DNA of 43,867 bases from an uncultured Bacteroidales bacterium (GCA_900319405.1 ONOH01000015.1:1-43867), one strand, 5' to 3'; shown: positions 1 to 7,973, counted from the first letter of the stretch. Made by a program: numbers and translations. The notes: generated by a model not told the origin, from the letters alone.

Positions 1-208
1 TCCCCCAGTTGCTCACATTGTTCTTGACAAAGACCTTGTTGTAATGGAAGCCGTGGGCCGATGCCAGTTCCTCCAGCCGTACGGGAAGGGTCGCCTTGGC
101 CCGCTCTCGCAACGCCTCCACCTCCGGCGTGACGGCGGCTTTTCTCCGGGGTCTTCTTCTGAAAAGGACAAAGCGTCCCGTGAAAGGATTGAACAGAATC
201 TTAGTCAT
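1..208 (-). CDS. YgjP-like metallopeptidase, N-terminal part (partial)
   Basis: Reading leftward from an ATG at 208, 69 codons are open to the window edge, so only the N-terminus is present. The visible end, with VFVKNNVSNWG, matches the segment just before the zinc-site region of YgjP/DUF45 (M48-like, WLM/SprT-related) metallopeptidases, where a GSCS stretch and a HExxH helix normally follow. Those catalytic residues lie outside the window, so activity cannot be judged. The start overlaps the last 8 bases of the upstream CNNM/CBS gene (ATGACTAA), implying co-transcription and translational coupling. The N-terminus is basic (FRRRPRKK) and has no signal peptide, suggesting a cytosolic protein. 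The family's function is poorly known. Confidence 0.7.
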   Translation of the reverse strand, partial: MTKILFNPFTGRFVLFRRRPRRKAAVTPEVEALRERAKATLPVRLEELASAHGFHYNKVFVKNNVSNWG

Positions 209-1262
209 CATCCTCATCCGGCAGCACAATCTGCTTGTACTGGTTCTTGCGCTTGAGCCAGCGTTCCCTGGCATACTGCTGCATGTCGGTGACGGTGTCG
301 TTCTCATCTATGATTTCCATCCCCAGGATGGTTTCCATGATGTCCTCGAGCGTCACGATGCCTTGGAAACAACCATAATCGTCAATGATGCAGGCAATCT
401 GGTCACGGGTCTTGAGAAGGCTTTCCCAGATGTCCGAAACCGTGGTCTCCTCGTGGAAGGCGGCAATCTTTCGCTTGATGGCGCGCAGACGCATGTCGAA
501 TTTGTCCTCGGCCAGATTTTCCAGCACGTCGTTGCGCATGATGTAGCCGGTGATGAATTCCGGAGACTCCGCATAAACGGGGATGCGGGAATTATGGGAA
601 AGCTCTTCCTGGCGGTAGAACTGCTTGAGGGTCATTCCTTCCGAGGCGATGTTGGCCACCACGCGCGGAGTCATAATCTCGTAGGCCTTGATGTCGTCCA
701 GTTTGATGATGTTCTGGATTACCTTGTTCTCGCTGTTGTCCAGCACGCCTTCCTCTTCTCCGATATTGGCCATGGCCGATACTTCCTCGCGGGAAATGGC
801 GAGGTCCGGTTCCTCACCCGAGATGCTGTCGTGCAGTTTTTCGATGACCCAGACGACAGGGAAGAGCAGGAAAACCAAAAACTGCATTATTTTGGCAAGC
901 CAGAGGAAACTTTTCCAGTGGGAAGTGCCGATGCTTTTGGGGACAATTTCCGCAAAGACCAGGATGAGGATGGTCATCAGTGCACTGATGATTCCGAACC
1001 AGTGGTCTCCGCTGAGGAGCGTTGCCTGATGGCCCACCGCAGCGGCGCCCAGGGTGTTGGCAATGGTATTGAGCGACAGAATGGCGGACAGGGGACGGTC
1101 CGGATCCTGTTTCATTTTGGCAAACAGGGCAGCGTTCTTGTCTCCCTCGTCCTCTTTCATTCCGATATAGGAAATGGGTGTTGACATCAGAACCGACTCC
1201 AAAAGCGAGCACAGGAAGGAAATTCCTATGGTCAGGAGAAGGTAAAAAACAAGCAGCGTCAT
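201..1262 (-). CDS. CNNM/CBS-pair membrane protein (CorB/CorC-GldE family)
   Basis: A 353-residue membrane protein. The first about 140 residues form a CNNM (DUF21) transmembrane domain with hydrophobic segments near residues 1-20, 85-107 and 125-145. A CBS pair follows at roughly 190-325 (KAYEIMTPR and GIVTLEDIMETILG are typical). Family members are linked to Mg2+ efflux or tolerance (CorB/CorC) and, in gliding Bacteroidetes, to GldE. This copy ends soon after the second CBS domain with an acidic tail (LPDEDDD) and lacks the usual C-terminal CorC_HlyC domain. The ATG at 1262 begins a hydrophobic helix. It is divergent from the mechanosensitive channel gene and overlaps the downstream metallopeptidase by 8 bp. 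The exact substrate is an inference. Confidence 0.88.
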   Translation of the reverse strand: MTLLVFYLLLTIGISFLCSLLESVLMSTPISYIGMKEDEGDKNAALFAKMKQDPDRPLSAILSLNTIANTLGAAAVGHQATLLSGDHWFGIISALMTILILVFAEIVPKSIGTSHWKSFLWLAKIMQFLVFLLFPVVWVIEKLHDSISGEEPDLAISREEVSAMANIGEEEGVLDNSENKVIQNIIKLDDIKAYEIMTPRVVANIASEGMTLKQFYRQEELSHNSRIPVYAESPEFITGYIMRNDVLENLAEDKFDMRLRAIKRKIAAFHEETTVSDIWESLLKTRDQIACIIDDYGCFQGIVTLEDIMETILGMEIIDENDTVTDMQQYARERWLKRKNQYKQIVLPDEDDD

Positions 1263-1324
1263 ACAAAACGTTCAATAATCCTGCGAATTTACGCATTTTT
1301 CCGTATATAGCCAATAAAACCTCC

Positions 1325-1356
1325 TTTGGATAGGGCAAGATTATTTCCTATATTTG
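1325..1356 (+). promoter_or_regulatory. Bacteroidetes-type promoter of the MscS-like gene
   Basis: TTTG at 1325-1328 and TATATTTG at 1349-1356 are separated by 20 bp, matching the known Bacteroidetes consensus TTTG-N19-21-TAnnTTTG. The box ends 20 bp before the chosen ATG. This also argues against the upstream in-frame TTG at 1326, which would lie inside the promoter. Confidence 0.75.
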
Positions 1357-1376
1357 TACAATATAAGCTTTCGGTC

Positions 1377-3977
1377 ATGAAAAAGAAACGGATCATATTG
1401 TTTTTCTCTATCCTGCTCCTCGCCCTTCCCGTCCGGGCGGTATTCAAAGAGGACAACCTGAACCAGACTTTGTCCGTTCTCCTGATGGAACTCAAGGAGA
1501 CTTATGCCGGACTCCTCCGTTTCAGCGGCAGCGCAGAGAAACGGATTCAGGACCAGCACCAGCGGCTGGTAGAGCTTGTTGACGAATGCAACGAACTCTC
1601 GGTCATGCTGTATTCACAGGCTTCGGAGAACACCTTCGACCTGACGTTCGCCCTCAGTGAAGTCACCAGCCAATATGAACAGTTCAAGAGCGAGAGCACG
1701 CCCTATGCCGAGGTGACGGCCGCCCTCAAGACGGAAATGGAGCGGTACAACCGCCTGGTGCTTACATTACGGAAAATTCCGCCGGAGCGCACGGCGGAAG
1801 AAATCAAACAGGACGATCAGATAGCCGTCGCCCTGGATTCGGCCTCCCTGTCCCTGTCCGACACCCTGGTCCATACGCCCAACTTTGCGAAAGATGAATT
1901 CAACATCGAAATGGACGAGGCCACCGTCCAGGTGCGGGACAGCTGCCTGTATGTGGCCGAACAGATTGTGGCCTACTTCTGGCTTCAGCTGCAGCAGATC
2001 CAGAAGGACAACGAGTATTATGAGCAGACGGATGAACTTCTCCGCAGTGCCTACGACTATGCACAGGAAAAATATGCCACGGTGCAGCAGCGCCTCTTCG
2101 TGCAGGGACAGGGCAATTATTTCAAAACCCTGAAACGACTGCCCCAACGCATCGCAAAGGCCCGGGAAGACGTCCGGAGCCGATACAGTCTCCACCTGGG
2201 CCGCAGCAGGAATGTGGTCAGTTCCTGGAGGGGACCTGTTGTTTTCGTCTATTCCTTTATGCTGCTGCTGATCCTGCTGGTGGCAACCGTCGTGGCCACC
2301 CTCATCGTGAACAGGGGGCTGACAAAGGGAAGGCTGGGCCGCTCGGAATGGTTCATGGACCGCAAAGGGATGGCAATAGCCCTTTTGGGCGTATTCCTGT
2401 TCGGCGTGTTCCTGTTCATCAATTCCGTCAGCAACAGCAACACCTTCATCGTCCGTTCCTCCAAGATGATGGGAGAATTTGCCTGGCAGATCGCCGCCAT
2501 CTTCACCTCGATGCTCATCCGTCTGGACAGAAGGCAGAACCGATGCACCCTGAAAGCCTATCTCCCGACGCTGATCCTGGCCTTTCTGATCATTTATCTC
2601 CGTATCATCTTCATTCCCAACAGCGTGATCCGTCTTGTTTTCCCGGCTATGCTGCTGATCTTTACCGTATGGCAATTCTGGGTCAACGTGAAGATGTTCT
2701 CCGGAGTGGACCGCAGGGACCGGATCCTGCTCTGGGCCAGTGCGGCGGTCATGACGGTAGCCACCCTCATTTCCTGGGCCGGCGTAGTGATGGGCTCCCT
2801 GATGCTCCTGATAGCCTGGATGTTCCTCCTTTCGTTCCTGGAAAGCATTCTGGCTTTCGACGAACTGCTGGGCCGATACCACAACCGCTACATCAAGCAG
2901 CGCAAGAGCGAATATCGCATGAAGAATCCCATGATGCCGCTCTCTTTGACAAAAGGCGCCTATATTGAAGTCACGTGGCTGTATGACTTGCTGAAGACAA
3001 GCGTGATTCCGCTCCTGATTATCTGGTCCTTCCCGGCAGCCATCTTCATGGCCTGCAAGGTGTTCAATTTCACTAAGGTGGCCGAGGGTATTTTCTACAG
3101 CCCGTTCATCCAGATTTCCAACGAAAGCAAAGACGGCTTCCACCTGTCCCTGTTCATGATTATTCTGATCGCGGGCCTGTTTTACCTGTTCCGCTACCTT
3201 GTCTATGCGACCAAGGCATTCTATCGTAGCTGGAAAACGCAGGCGGCCATCCGAAAGCTGGGGGAAAATGTGGTGTTCAAGGAAACGGACATCAATTTCA
3301 ACCTGGCCGACAATGTCTTCACCCTGCTGCTTTGGGGGATCTACATCCTCATCGTATTCCTTATGCTCAGGATTCCTGCTTCCGGTCTGGCGCTGGTTTC
3401 CACGGGGCTGGCCACCGGTATCGGCTTTGCCATGAAGGATATCCTGAACAATTTCTTCTATGGTATTCAGTTGATGGGGGGCCGTGTCCGTGTAGGGGAT
3501 ACGGTGGAATGCGACGGCATCCGGGGCACCGTAGTGGGTCTGAGTTACCAGACCACCAAACTGGAAGCCTTCGACGGTTCCATCCTGTTCTTCACCAACT
3601 CGGCCCTGTTCAGCAAGAATTTCAAGAACCTTACCCGCAACAATGTCTATCAGATTATCACCCTGGATGTGGGAGTCAAGTACGGAACGGATATTGAAAA
3701 GGCCCGCCGGGTTATCCTGGACGCCCTGGCCCCGCTGATGGTCAAGGACAAATACGGCAGAGATGTCGTGGACAAGCGCCAGGGAGTGATGGTGCGGCTG
3801 CTGGATTTCGGAGACAGTTCGGTGAACCTGCAGGTGAGGATGAGTATCACGGTGGACAGTTTCGGCGCTTTCCAGGCCCGCGCCCGTGAAGCCATATACA
3901 ATGCCTTCAATGCCAATGGAATCGAGATTCCCTTCCCGCAGCAGGATATCTACATCAAGGAAGCACCTAAAGATTGA
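1377..3977 (+). CDS. Large MscS-family mechanosensitive channel
   Basis: An 866-residue inner-membrane channel of the MscK/MscM-like size class. The ATG at 1377 is chosen because it opens a clear signal peptide (MKKKRIILFFSILLLALPVRA) and lies just after a promoter. Next comes a periplasmic, largely helical region (to about residue 280), then a series of transmembrane helices from about 290 to 680. The C-terminal MscS core is recognisable: a glycine/alanine-rich pore helix (GLALVSTGLATGIGFAMKDI) followed by the beta domain (GGRVRVGDTVECDGIRGTV) and the alpha/beta C-terminal domain. By family knowledge it opens under membrane tension during hypo-osmotic shock. Its 3' end overlaps that of convergent mutY by 11 bp. 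Confidence 0.93.
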   Translation: MKKKRIILFFSILLLALPVRAVFKEDNLNQTLSVLLMELKETYAGLLRFSGSAEKRIQDQHQRLVELVDECNELSVMLYSQASENTFDLTFALSEVTSQYEQFKSESTPYAEVTAALKTEMERYNRLVLTLRKIPPERTAEEIKQDDQIAVALDSASLSLSDTLVHTPNFAKDEFNIEMDEATVQVRDSCLYVAEQIVAYFWLQLQQIQKDNEYYEQTDELLRSAYDYAQEKYATVQQRLFVQGQGNYFKTLKRLPQRIAKAREDVRSRYSLHLGRSRNVVSSWRGPVVFVYSFMLLLILLVATVVATLIVNRGLTKGRLGRSEWFMDRKGMAIALLGVFLFGVFLFINSVSNSNTFIVRSSKMMGEFAWQIAAIFTSMLIRLDRRQNRCTLKAYLPTLILAFLIIYLRIIFIPNSVIRLVFPAMLLIFTVWQFWVNVKMFSGVDRRDRILLWASAAVMTVATLISWAGVVMGSLMLLIAWMFLLSFLESILAFDELLGRYHNRYIKQRKSEYRMKNPMMPLSLTKGAYIEVTWLYDLLKTSVIPLLIIWSFPAAIFMACKVFNFTKVAEGIFYSPFIQISNESKDGFHLSLFMIILIAGLFYLFRYLVYATKAFYRSWKTQAAIRKLGENVVFKETDINFNLADNVFTLLLWGIYILIVFLMLRIPASGLALVSTGLATGIGFAMKDILNNFFYGIQLMGGRVRVGDTVECDGIRGTVVGLSYQTTKLEAFDGSILFFTNSALFSKNFKNLTRNNVYQIITLDVGVKYGTDIEKARRVILDALAPLMVKDKYGRDVVDKRQGVMVRLLDFGDSSVNLQVRMSITVDSFGAFQARAREAIYNAFNANGIEIPFPQQDIYIKEAPKD

Positions 3978-4959
3978 CGGCTTCCAGAAGCATTTCGAAC
4001 AGACGGGGCTTGCCATAGAGGTCAAGCTCCGTTTCTTTTATCCAGGTGTAGCCTTCCGGCAGGGCAGGACGTCTGGAAGGCTCCCAAAGATAGAAATCGG
4101 CCAGGAGCGTGCGATGCGTAAGCTGATGCCTGACGGCGGCCTTCAGGAGGACAGGAGAGGCTTCGCTGCGCTCAGAATGGCAGGAAACGAGGGGTTCGTA
4201 GAGGCCCTGCCAGATATCTCCCGCTCCGCGGCGGCGGATGGCCGTCTCACCGTCAAAGCGTACATAGATATAGTCCAGATGCCTTTCCTGGGGTTTTACG
4301 GAGGGTTTTTTGACTGGGAGAAGAACAGTTCTTCCCGTCTGGAAGGCTTTGCAGGATGACTGCAGTGGACAACTGAGGCAGTCAGGATTCTTCGGGGTAC
4401 ACTGAAGGGCCCCGAAATCCATCATTCCCTGGTTGAAGGCCGATGCCTCCTTTTCCGGCAAGAGCCTTTGGGCCAGGAGCGTGAATTCTTTTTTGGCCTC
4501 CGAAGTCCCCACCGGCGTCGCAATCCCGAAATAACGGGCCAGGACGCGGTACACGTTGCCGTCCACCACGGCTGCGGGGATTCCAAAACAGATGGAGCCG
4601 ATGGCGGCGGCCGTATAATCTCCAACCCCCTTCAATGAACGGATTCCTTCCAGCGTGTCCGGAAAGGCGCCCAGGGCGATGATCTGCCGGGCCGCAGCAT
4701 GCAGGTTGCGGGCGCGGGAATAATAGCCCAGGCCCTCCCATAGGCGCAGGACCTCGTCCTCGGACGCGTCGGCCAGGGAGCGGACGGTGGGGAAGCGCTC
4801 CATAAAGCGCTGCCAGTAGGCCGTTCCCTGTGCTATCCGTGTCTGCTGCAGGATGATTTCGCTGAGCCAGACCGCGTACGGATCTGTTGTGCACCGCCAG
4901 GGAAGGTCCCGGCCGTTTTCGGCATACCAGGCCAGAATCCTTTGTGAAAAGTCGTTCAT
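3967..4959 (-). CDS. mutY: A/G-specific adenine DNA glycosylase MutY
   Basis: A 330-residue base-excision repair enzyme that removes adenine mispaired with 8-oxoguanine. The N-terminus (FSQRILAWYAENGRDLPWR) and the helix-hairpin-helix region with GVGDYTAAAIGS and VVDGNVYRVLARYFG are diagnostic. A [4Fe-4S] ligand set Cx6Cx2Cx5C (CTPKNPDCLSCPLQSSC) follows, then a C-terminal NUDT1-like domain with RHQLTHRTL. ATG at 4959 is preferred over an in-frame GTG at 4965 because the latter sits on the promoter box. Unusually, a short interspersed repeat (4161-4183) is read in frame as SCHSERSEAS in the loop between GLYEPLV and the LTH motif. The reading frame is intact, so the gene is probably functional. 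Confidence 0.95.
   Translation of the reverse strand: MNDFSQRILAWYAENGRDLPWRCTTDPYAVWLSEIILQQTRIAQGTAYWQRFMERFPTVRSLADASEDEVLRLWEGLGYYSRARNLHAAARQIIALGAFPDTLEGIRSLKGVGDYTAAAIGSICFGIPAAVVDGNVYRVLARYFGIATPVGTSEAKKEFTLLAQRLLPEKEASAFNQGMMDFGALQCTPKNPDCLSCPLQSSCKAFQTGRTVLLPVKKPSVKPQERHLDYIYVRFDGETAIRRRGAGDIWQGLYEPLVSCHSERSEASPVLLKAAVRHQLTHRTLLADFYLWEPSRRPALPEGYTWIKETELDLYGKPRLFEMLLEAVNL
4161..4183 (-). repeat. Short interspersed repeat copy 1, inside mutY
   Basis: Read on the minus strand this is CATTCTGAGCGCAGCGAAG plus flanks, and it matches the copies near 6280 and 35487 over about 20 bp. Here it lies within the mutY reading frame and encodes HSERSEA without breaking it. Confidence 0.75.
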
Positions 4960-4964
4960 CGGCA

Positions 4965-4993
4965 CAAAAATACTTATTTTTTGCGTATTTTTG
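4965..4993. promoter_or_regulatory. Divergent promoter boxes for mutY and the ThrE-type exporter
   Basis: TATTTTTG occurs on the minus strand at 4972-4965 (mutY) and on the plus strand at 4986-4993 (exporter). Each matches TAnnTTTG and ends only 4-5 bp from its start codon, so both messages are probably leaderless or nearly so. No good upstream TTTG element is visible for either. Confidence 0.6.
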
Positions 4994-4997
4994 CGCT

Positions 4998-6278
4998 ATG
5001 GAAAACAGAGAAGACTTCACCCAGGTGCTGGAACTGGCTTCGGAAGCCGGACATATCCTTCTGGAAAACGGTGCCGAGATAGCCCGCGTAGAAGATATAA
5101 TGGCCAGGATATGTACCCATTACGGGGTGGATTCCAAGAATTTTTTCATCCTCTCCAACGGCATCTTCACCTCCGGGAAAGCCGGGAAGGTGCAAAAGGC
5201 CGGCGGCCAGGCCTCTACCTATGCCAATGTGGATTTTATTCCCATACGCGGGTCCCAGCTGAACAAGGTAACTGCCGTGAACCGGCTCAGTTACGAGATT
5301 TCCCAGGGAAATTATACCGTGCAGCAGGCCCGGGAACGCCTGAGGGAAATCAAGAATCTTCCGAAGAAACCCGGCTGGCTCCAGATGCTGGCTTCCGGAA
5401 TTTCCTCCGGCGGCTTTGCCATCATCTTCGGCGGCGCCTGGTCCGACTGCCTGGCGGCCACGCTGGCGGGGTTGTTGTTGTACGTTTTCATCCTCTATGT
5501 GAGCAACCGTTATCTCTCCAAGATTGTGGGCTCCATCTGCAACGCCCTGGTGGTGATGCTCCTCAGTATCACTTTCTGGCGTCTGGGACTGGGAGAGAGC
5601 CTCAGCAATATCATCGTGGGAGCCATTATGCCGCTGGTGCCCGGAGTCGCCTTTACCAATGGCGTAAGGGACCTGGCAAATTCTGATCACCTGGCCGGCT
5701 TGACCCGCCTTACTGATGCTCTGCTGGGCTTTTTCTGCATCGCCCTGGGGGTTTCTGTGGCCTTTATGCTGGACGGATGGATTTTTAACGGACTTATCGA
5801 TTTGCCGGGCGTTAGCCTTAGTCCGGAGACTTCAGCTTATTTCTGGCAGGCGCTGGGTGCTTTCGGCGGCACCTGGGGCTTTGCCGTATTATATACTGTG
5901 GACAGGGAACAGTATCTGGTTTCCGGTTTTGTGGGCATTATGGGATGGATGGTATATCTGCTGGCCCTGCGTATCGGGCAGTTTTCGGCTCCCATTTCCA
6001 CCCTTTTTGCCGCCGTTATGGTTTGCCTGCTGTCCCGCTTTTCCGCTGTTCCCACGCGCTGTCCGGCCCAGATTTTCATCATCTGCGGCATTTTTCCGCT
6101 GGTGCCCGGTGCCGGTCTGTTCTGGTTCTCCTACTATCTGACGGCAGGGGAACTGGACCTTTCGTCCCATTACGGTTTTATGGCCGTCAAGGTGGCTATT
6201 GCCAATGTTCTGGGCATTATCCTGGCGATGGAACTGCCTCAGCGCTGGTTTTCCGGACGGCGCAAGATTGCGCATTAG
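4998..6278 (+). CDS. ThrE-family threonine/serine exporter
   Basis: A 426-residue fused ThrE-type protein: an N-terminal DUF1212-like domain and a C-terminal DUF3815-like membrane half. The N-terminal part carries the family signature around GAEIARVEDIMARIC and NFFILSNGIFTS, then VNRLSYEISQGNYTV. About ten hydrophobic segments follow from residue 125 to the end. Members export threonine and serine using the proton gradient; the substrate here is assigned by family only. ATG at 4998 is chosen over upstream in-frame codons because those fall inside divergent mutY, and because a promoter box ends at 4993. The stop codon is 1 bp from the second interspersed repeat and 16 bp from convergent maf. 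Confidence 0.85.
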   Translation: MENREDFTQVLELASEAGHILLENGAEIARVEDIMARICTHYGVDSKNFFILSNGIFTSGKAGKVQKAGGQASTYANVDFIPIRGSQLNKVTAVNRLSYEISQGNYTVQQARERLREIKNLPKKPGWLQMLASGISSGGFAIIFGGAWSDCLAATLAGLLLYVFILYVSNRYLSKIVGSICNALVVMLLSITFWRLGLGESLSNIIVGAIMPLVPGVAFTNGVRDLANSDHLAGLTRLTDALLGFFCIALGVSVAFMLDGWIFNGLIDLPGVSLSPETSAYFWQALGAFGGTWGFAVLYTVDREQYLVSGFVGIMGWMVYLLALRIGQFSAPISTLFAAVMVCLLSRFSAVPTRCPAQIFIICGIFPLVPGAGLFWFSYYLTAGELDLSSHYGFMAVKVAIANVLGIILAMELPQRWFSGRRKIAH

Positions 6279-6279
6279 A

Positions 6280-6306
6280 GATTCTTCGCTTCGCTCAGAA
6301 TGAGAG
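6280..6306 (-). repeat. Short interspersed repeat copy 2, at the maf 3' end
   Basis: The minus strand reads CATTCTGAGCGAAGCGAAG with an AATCT tail. The copy fills the gap between the exporter and maf and supplies the last codons and the TGA of maf. Confidence 0.7.
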
Positions 6307-6888
6307 GAGGGCTGCGTAAACGCGCTGGACGGGGAACCCCACTACGTTGAAGTAGGAACCCTCGATGCGGGTAATGCCAATATGGCCGATCCACTCCTGG
6401 ATGGCGTATGCGCCCGCCTTGTCAAAAGGCTTGTACGTATCTATGTAATAGGCGATTTCCTCTTCCGTGAGAGGCTTGAACCATACCCGTGTGGTAACGT
6501 CGAAGCTTTCTTCCTTGTGGCAATCGCGCAGCGTGACGGCCGTTGTTACGTGGTGTTCCCTTCCGGAAAGGTCCCGGAGCATCCTTGCAGCGTCTTCCCG
6601 ATCCCTGGGCTTTCCCAGGATTTCGCCAGGACGTCCTTCCAGAGGAGGAAGGATAACCATTGTGTCGGCCGTAATCAGAATCTCATCACCTGCAAGGGGG
6701 CGGTGAAAGCCGTGGGATTTACCGACAGACATGAGTCGGGGAACTTGGTCATAGGGAACGTCTTCTCCGAAGTGTTCCTCGAAGTTATTGCGCGTATCGA
6801 CTTCAAAATCAATGTCTAATCCTTTTAATAATTCCCGTCTTCTGGGGGAGTTGCTTCCCAGGATGACATGCTTTCCCCGAAGGTCCAT
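6295..6888 (-). CDS. maf: Maf-family nucleotide pyrophosphatase (dTTP/UTP type)
   Basis: A 197-residue Maf protein that hydrolyses dTTP/UTP or modified nucleotides to monophosphates. Visible family motifs are LGSNSPRRRELL at the N-terminus (phosphate-binding loop), ITADTMV in the middle, KPFDKAGAYAIQEWIG near residue 155 and EGSYFNVVGFP near the C-terminus. The length is normal. It is the third gene of a minus-strand operon after the DUF3467 and KdsC-like genes, with 3 bp between the KdsC stop and the maf ATG. Its last two codons and stop (TCA TTC TGA) lie inside an interspersed repeat, so the natural C-terminus may have been altered slightly by that element. House-cleaning function is known for the family. 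Confidence 0.93.
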   Translation of the reverse strand: MDLRGKHVILGSNSPRRRELLKGLDIDFEVDTRNNFEEHFGEDVPYDQVPRLMSVGKSHGFHRPLAGDEILITADTMVILPPLEGRPGEILGKPRDREDAARMLRDLSGREHHVTTAVTLRDCHKEESFDVTTRVWFKPLTEEEIAYYIDTYKPFDKAGAYAIQEWIGHIGITRIEGSYFNVVGFPVQRVYAALLSF

Positions 6889-6891
6889 AAA

Positions 6892-7413
6892 CTAAAATCT
6901 TTTCTTGTACAAAGCGGGGTCGAAAATCCACTTTCCCTGTTCGCGCAATGTGGCTTCAATACACTCTCGCAGGCAACCCTTGCCGCCCGGCCGGGAAGAT
7001 ATCCAATCGGCCACCTCCTTTACCTCATCCACGGCATCCGAAGGACATACGGCGCAGCCGCAGGCTTTCAGGACATCCATGTCCGGAACGTCGTCTCCGA
7101 AGTACATCACCTCGGAAGGGGACAGTGCATAGCGCTCGCAAAAGAGGCCGAACTGTTCCCGCTTGTCCCGGCAGTGCAGAAAGACATCCTCCGGCTTTAC
7201 ACCGCTGGTAACCATGCGTTTACGGATGCTATCGGAACTGCCGCCGGTGATGACGGCCACCGGATAGCCATGCATGACCGCCATCCGGATGGCGAAGCCG
7301 TCTTTGGCATCGTACGTGCGGAGAAGGTCTCCGTCACTGCTACAGAAAACGCCACCGTCGGTGGCGACACCGTCAATGTCAAAAGCAAACGCCCTGATGC
7401 TTTTCAGCTTCAC
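6892..7413 (-). CDS. kdsC: KdsC-like HAD phosphatase (3-deoxy-D-manno-octulosonate 8-phosphate phosphatase)
   Basis: A 173-residue HAD phosphatase of the short KdsC type, expected to release Kdo from Kdo-8-phosphate for lipopolysaccharide core synthesis. The DxD nucleophile motif is FDIDGVATDG (Asp12 and Asp14). Motif II lies in VAVITGGSS and motif IV in YFGDDVPDMD. The YDAKDGFAIRMA segment is typical of KdsC. Its ATG overlaps the stop of the upstream DUF3467 gene in ATGA, so translation is probably coupled, and maf follows 3 bp downstream. The related N-acylneuraminate cytidylyltransferase-associated phosphatases look similar, but no such partner gene is nearby. Confidence 0.87.
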   Translation of the reverse strand: MKLKSIRAFAFDIDGVATDGGVFCSSDGDLLRTYDAKDGFAIRMAVMHGYPVAVITGGSSDSIRKRMVTSGVKPEDVFLHCRDKREQFGLFCERYALSPSEVMYFGDDVPDMDVLKACGCAVCPSDAVDEVKEVADWISSRPGGKGCLRECIEATLREQGKWIFDPALYKKRF

Positions 7414-7751
7414 GATTTGCTTCCTCCTCCCAAGGGGCCGAAATCGGCCAGGTTGAACGTACCGCCCTGCTGAGGGCCCTTTCCGCCGAGGTCGATTACG
7501 CCAAACTGGGCCTCGTACTTGGAAATGTTGTCGAACAGGGCGTTCATCAGGCGTTTGGCGTGCTCCGGCGTCATAATGATGCGGTTGCCGATCTCCGGCT
7601 TGGCCAGCCCGGGCAGGGTAGTGGCAAAGTCAATGATAAACTCGCTACGGGAGTGGGATATGATGGCCAGATTGGAGTAAGAACCTTTTGCAATTTCAGG
7701 CTTAAGTTCCAGTTGAATCTGGTTTTGGCTTTTGGGAGTATTGTTATCCAT
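7410..7751 (-). CDS. DUF3467 family protein
   Basis: A 113-residue cytosolic protein of the DUF3467 family, common in Bacteroidetes and of unknown function. Recognisable parts are GSYSNLAIISHSRSEFIIDF, the MTPEHAKRLMNAL helix and a glycine-rich tail (LGGGSKS). The start is placed at ATG 7751 (MDNNTPKSQNQ), because 15 extra upstream codons would run into the promoter box at 7780-7773. It is the first gene of the DUF3467-kdsC-maf operon and overlaps kdsC by 4 bp. No catalytic motif is seen. Confidence 0.85.
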   Translation of the reverse strand: MDNNTPKSQNQIQLELKPEIAKGSYSNLAIISHSRSEFIIDFATTLPGLAKPEIGNRIIMTPEHAKRLMNALFDNISKYEAQFGVIDLGGKGPQQGGTFNLADFGPLGGGSKS

Positions 7752-7772
7752 AGAATAATGCGTTTGATTGTA

Positions 7773-7780
7773 CAAAGTTA
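7773..7780 (-). promoter_or_regulatory. -7 box (TAACTTTG) of the DUF3467-kdsC-maf operon
   Basis: TAACTTTG on the minus strand matches TAnnTTTG and ends 21 bp upstream of the ATG. No TTTG is found at the usual distance further upstream. Confidence 0.55.
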
Positions 7781-7820
7781 CAAAAAATAATGCCATATTT
7801 ACTACTCAATCCAAACAACA

Positions 7821-7948
7821 ATGAAAAAAAACGTATCATTTATAACGCTCCTGAGGCGCTTCCCGTCATGCTGTAACCGGAAGGAGCCCTGCTCAACCTG
7901 AGCAACTATAGCGGCAACAACACGCCCGGCTCCATTGTCCTTAGTTAA
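7821..7948 (+). pseudogene. Decayed small ORF, probably a former about 40-residue protein
   Basis: ATG at 7821 is followed by a run of eight A. Read as is, it stops after 26 codons. Shifting one base after the run (as if nine A were original) gives KRIIYNAPEALPVML, a TAA at 7874-7876, then PEGALLNLSNYSGNN and GSIVLS before TAA at 7946-7948. The pattern resembles the very short Bacteroidales proteins that begin MKKK, Y, AP and then E, with a serine/asparagine-rich tail. Two lesions, a homopolymer frameshift and an internal stop, would be needed, so this is probably a relic. The alternative is chance open sequence; there is no database support here. Confidence 0.4.
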
Positions 7949-7973
7949 ACTTTATTTATCGGCATAAATTTAG

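Noticed and set aside
1767-4025. Very long open frame antisense to the MscS-like gene
   Set aside because: Its product is low-complexity and rich in H, Q and G with no family match, while the plus-strand frame gives a clear channel. It is a shadow of high-GC codon use.
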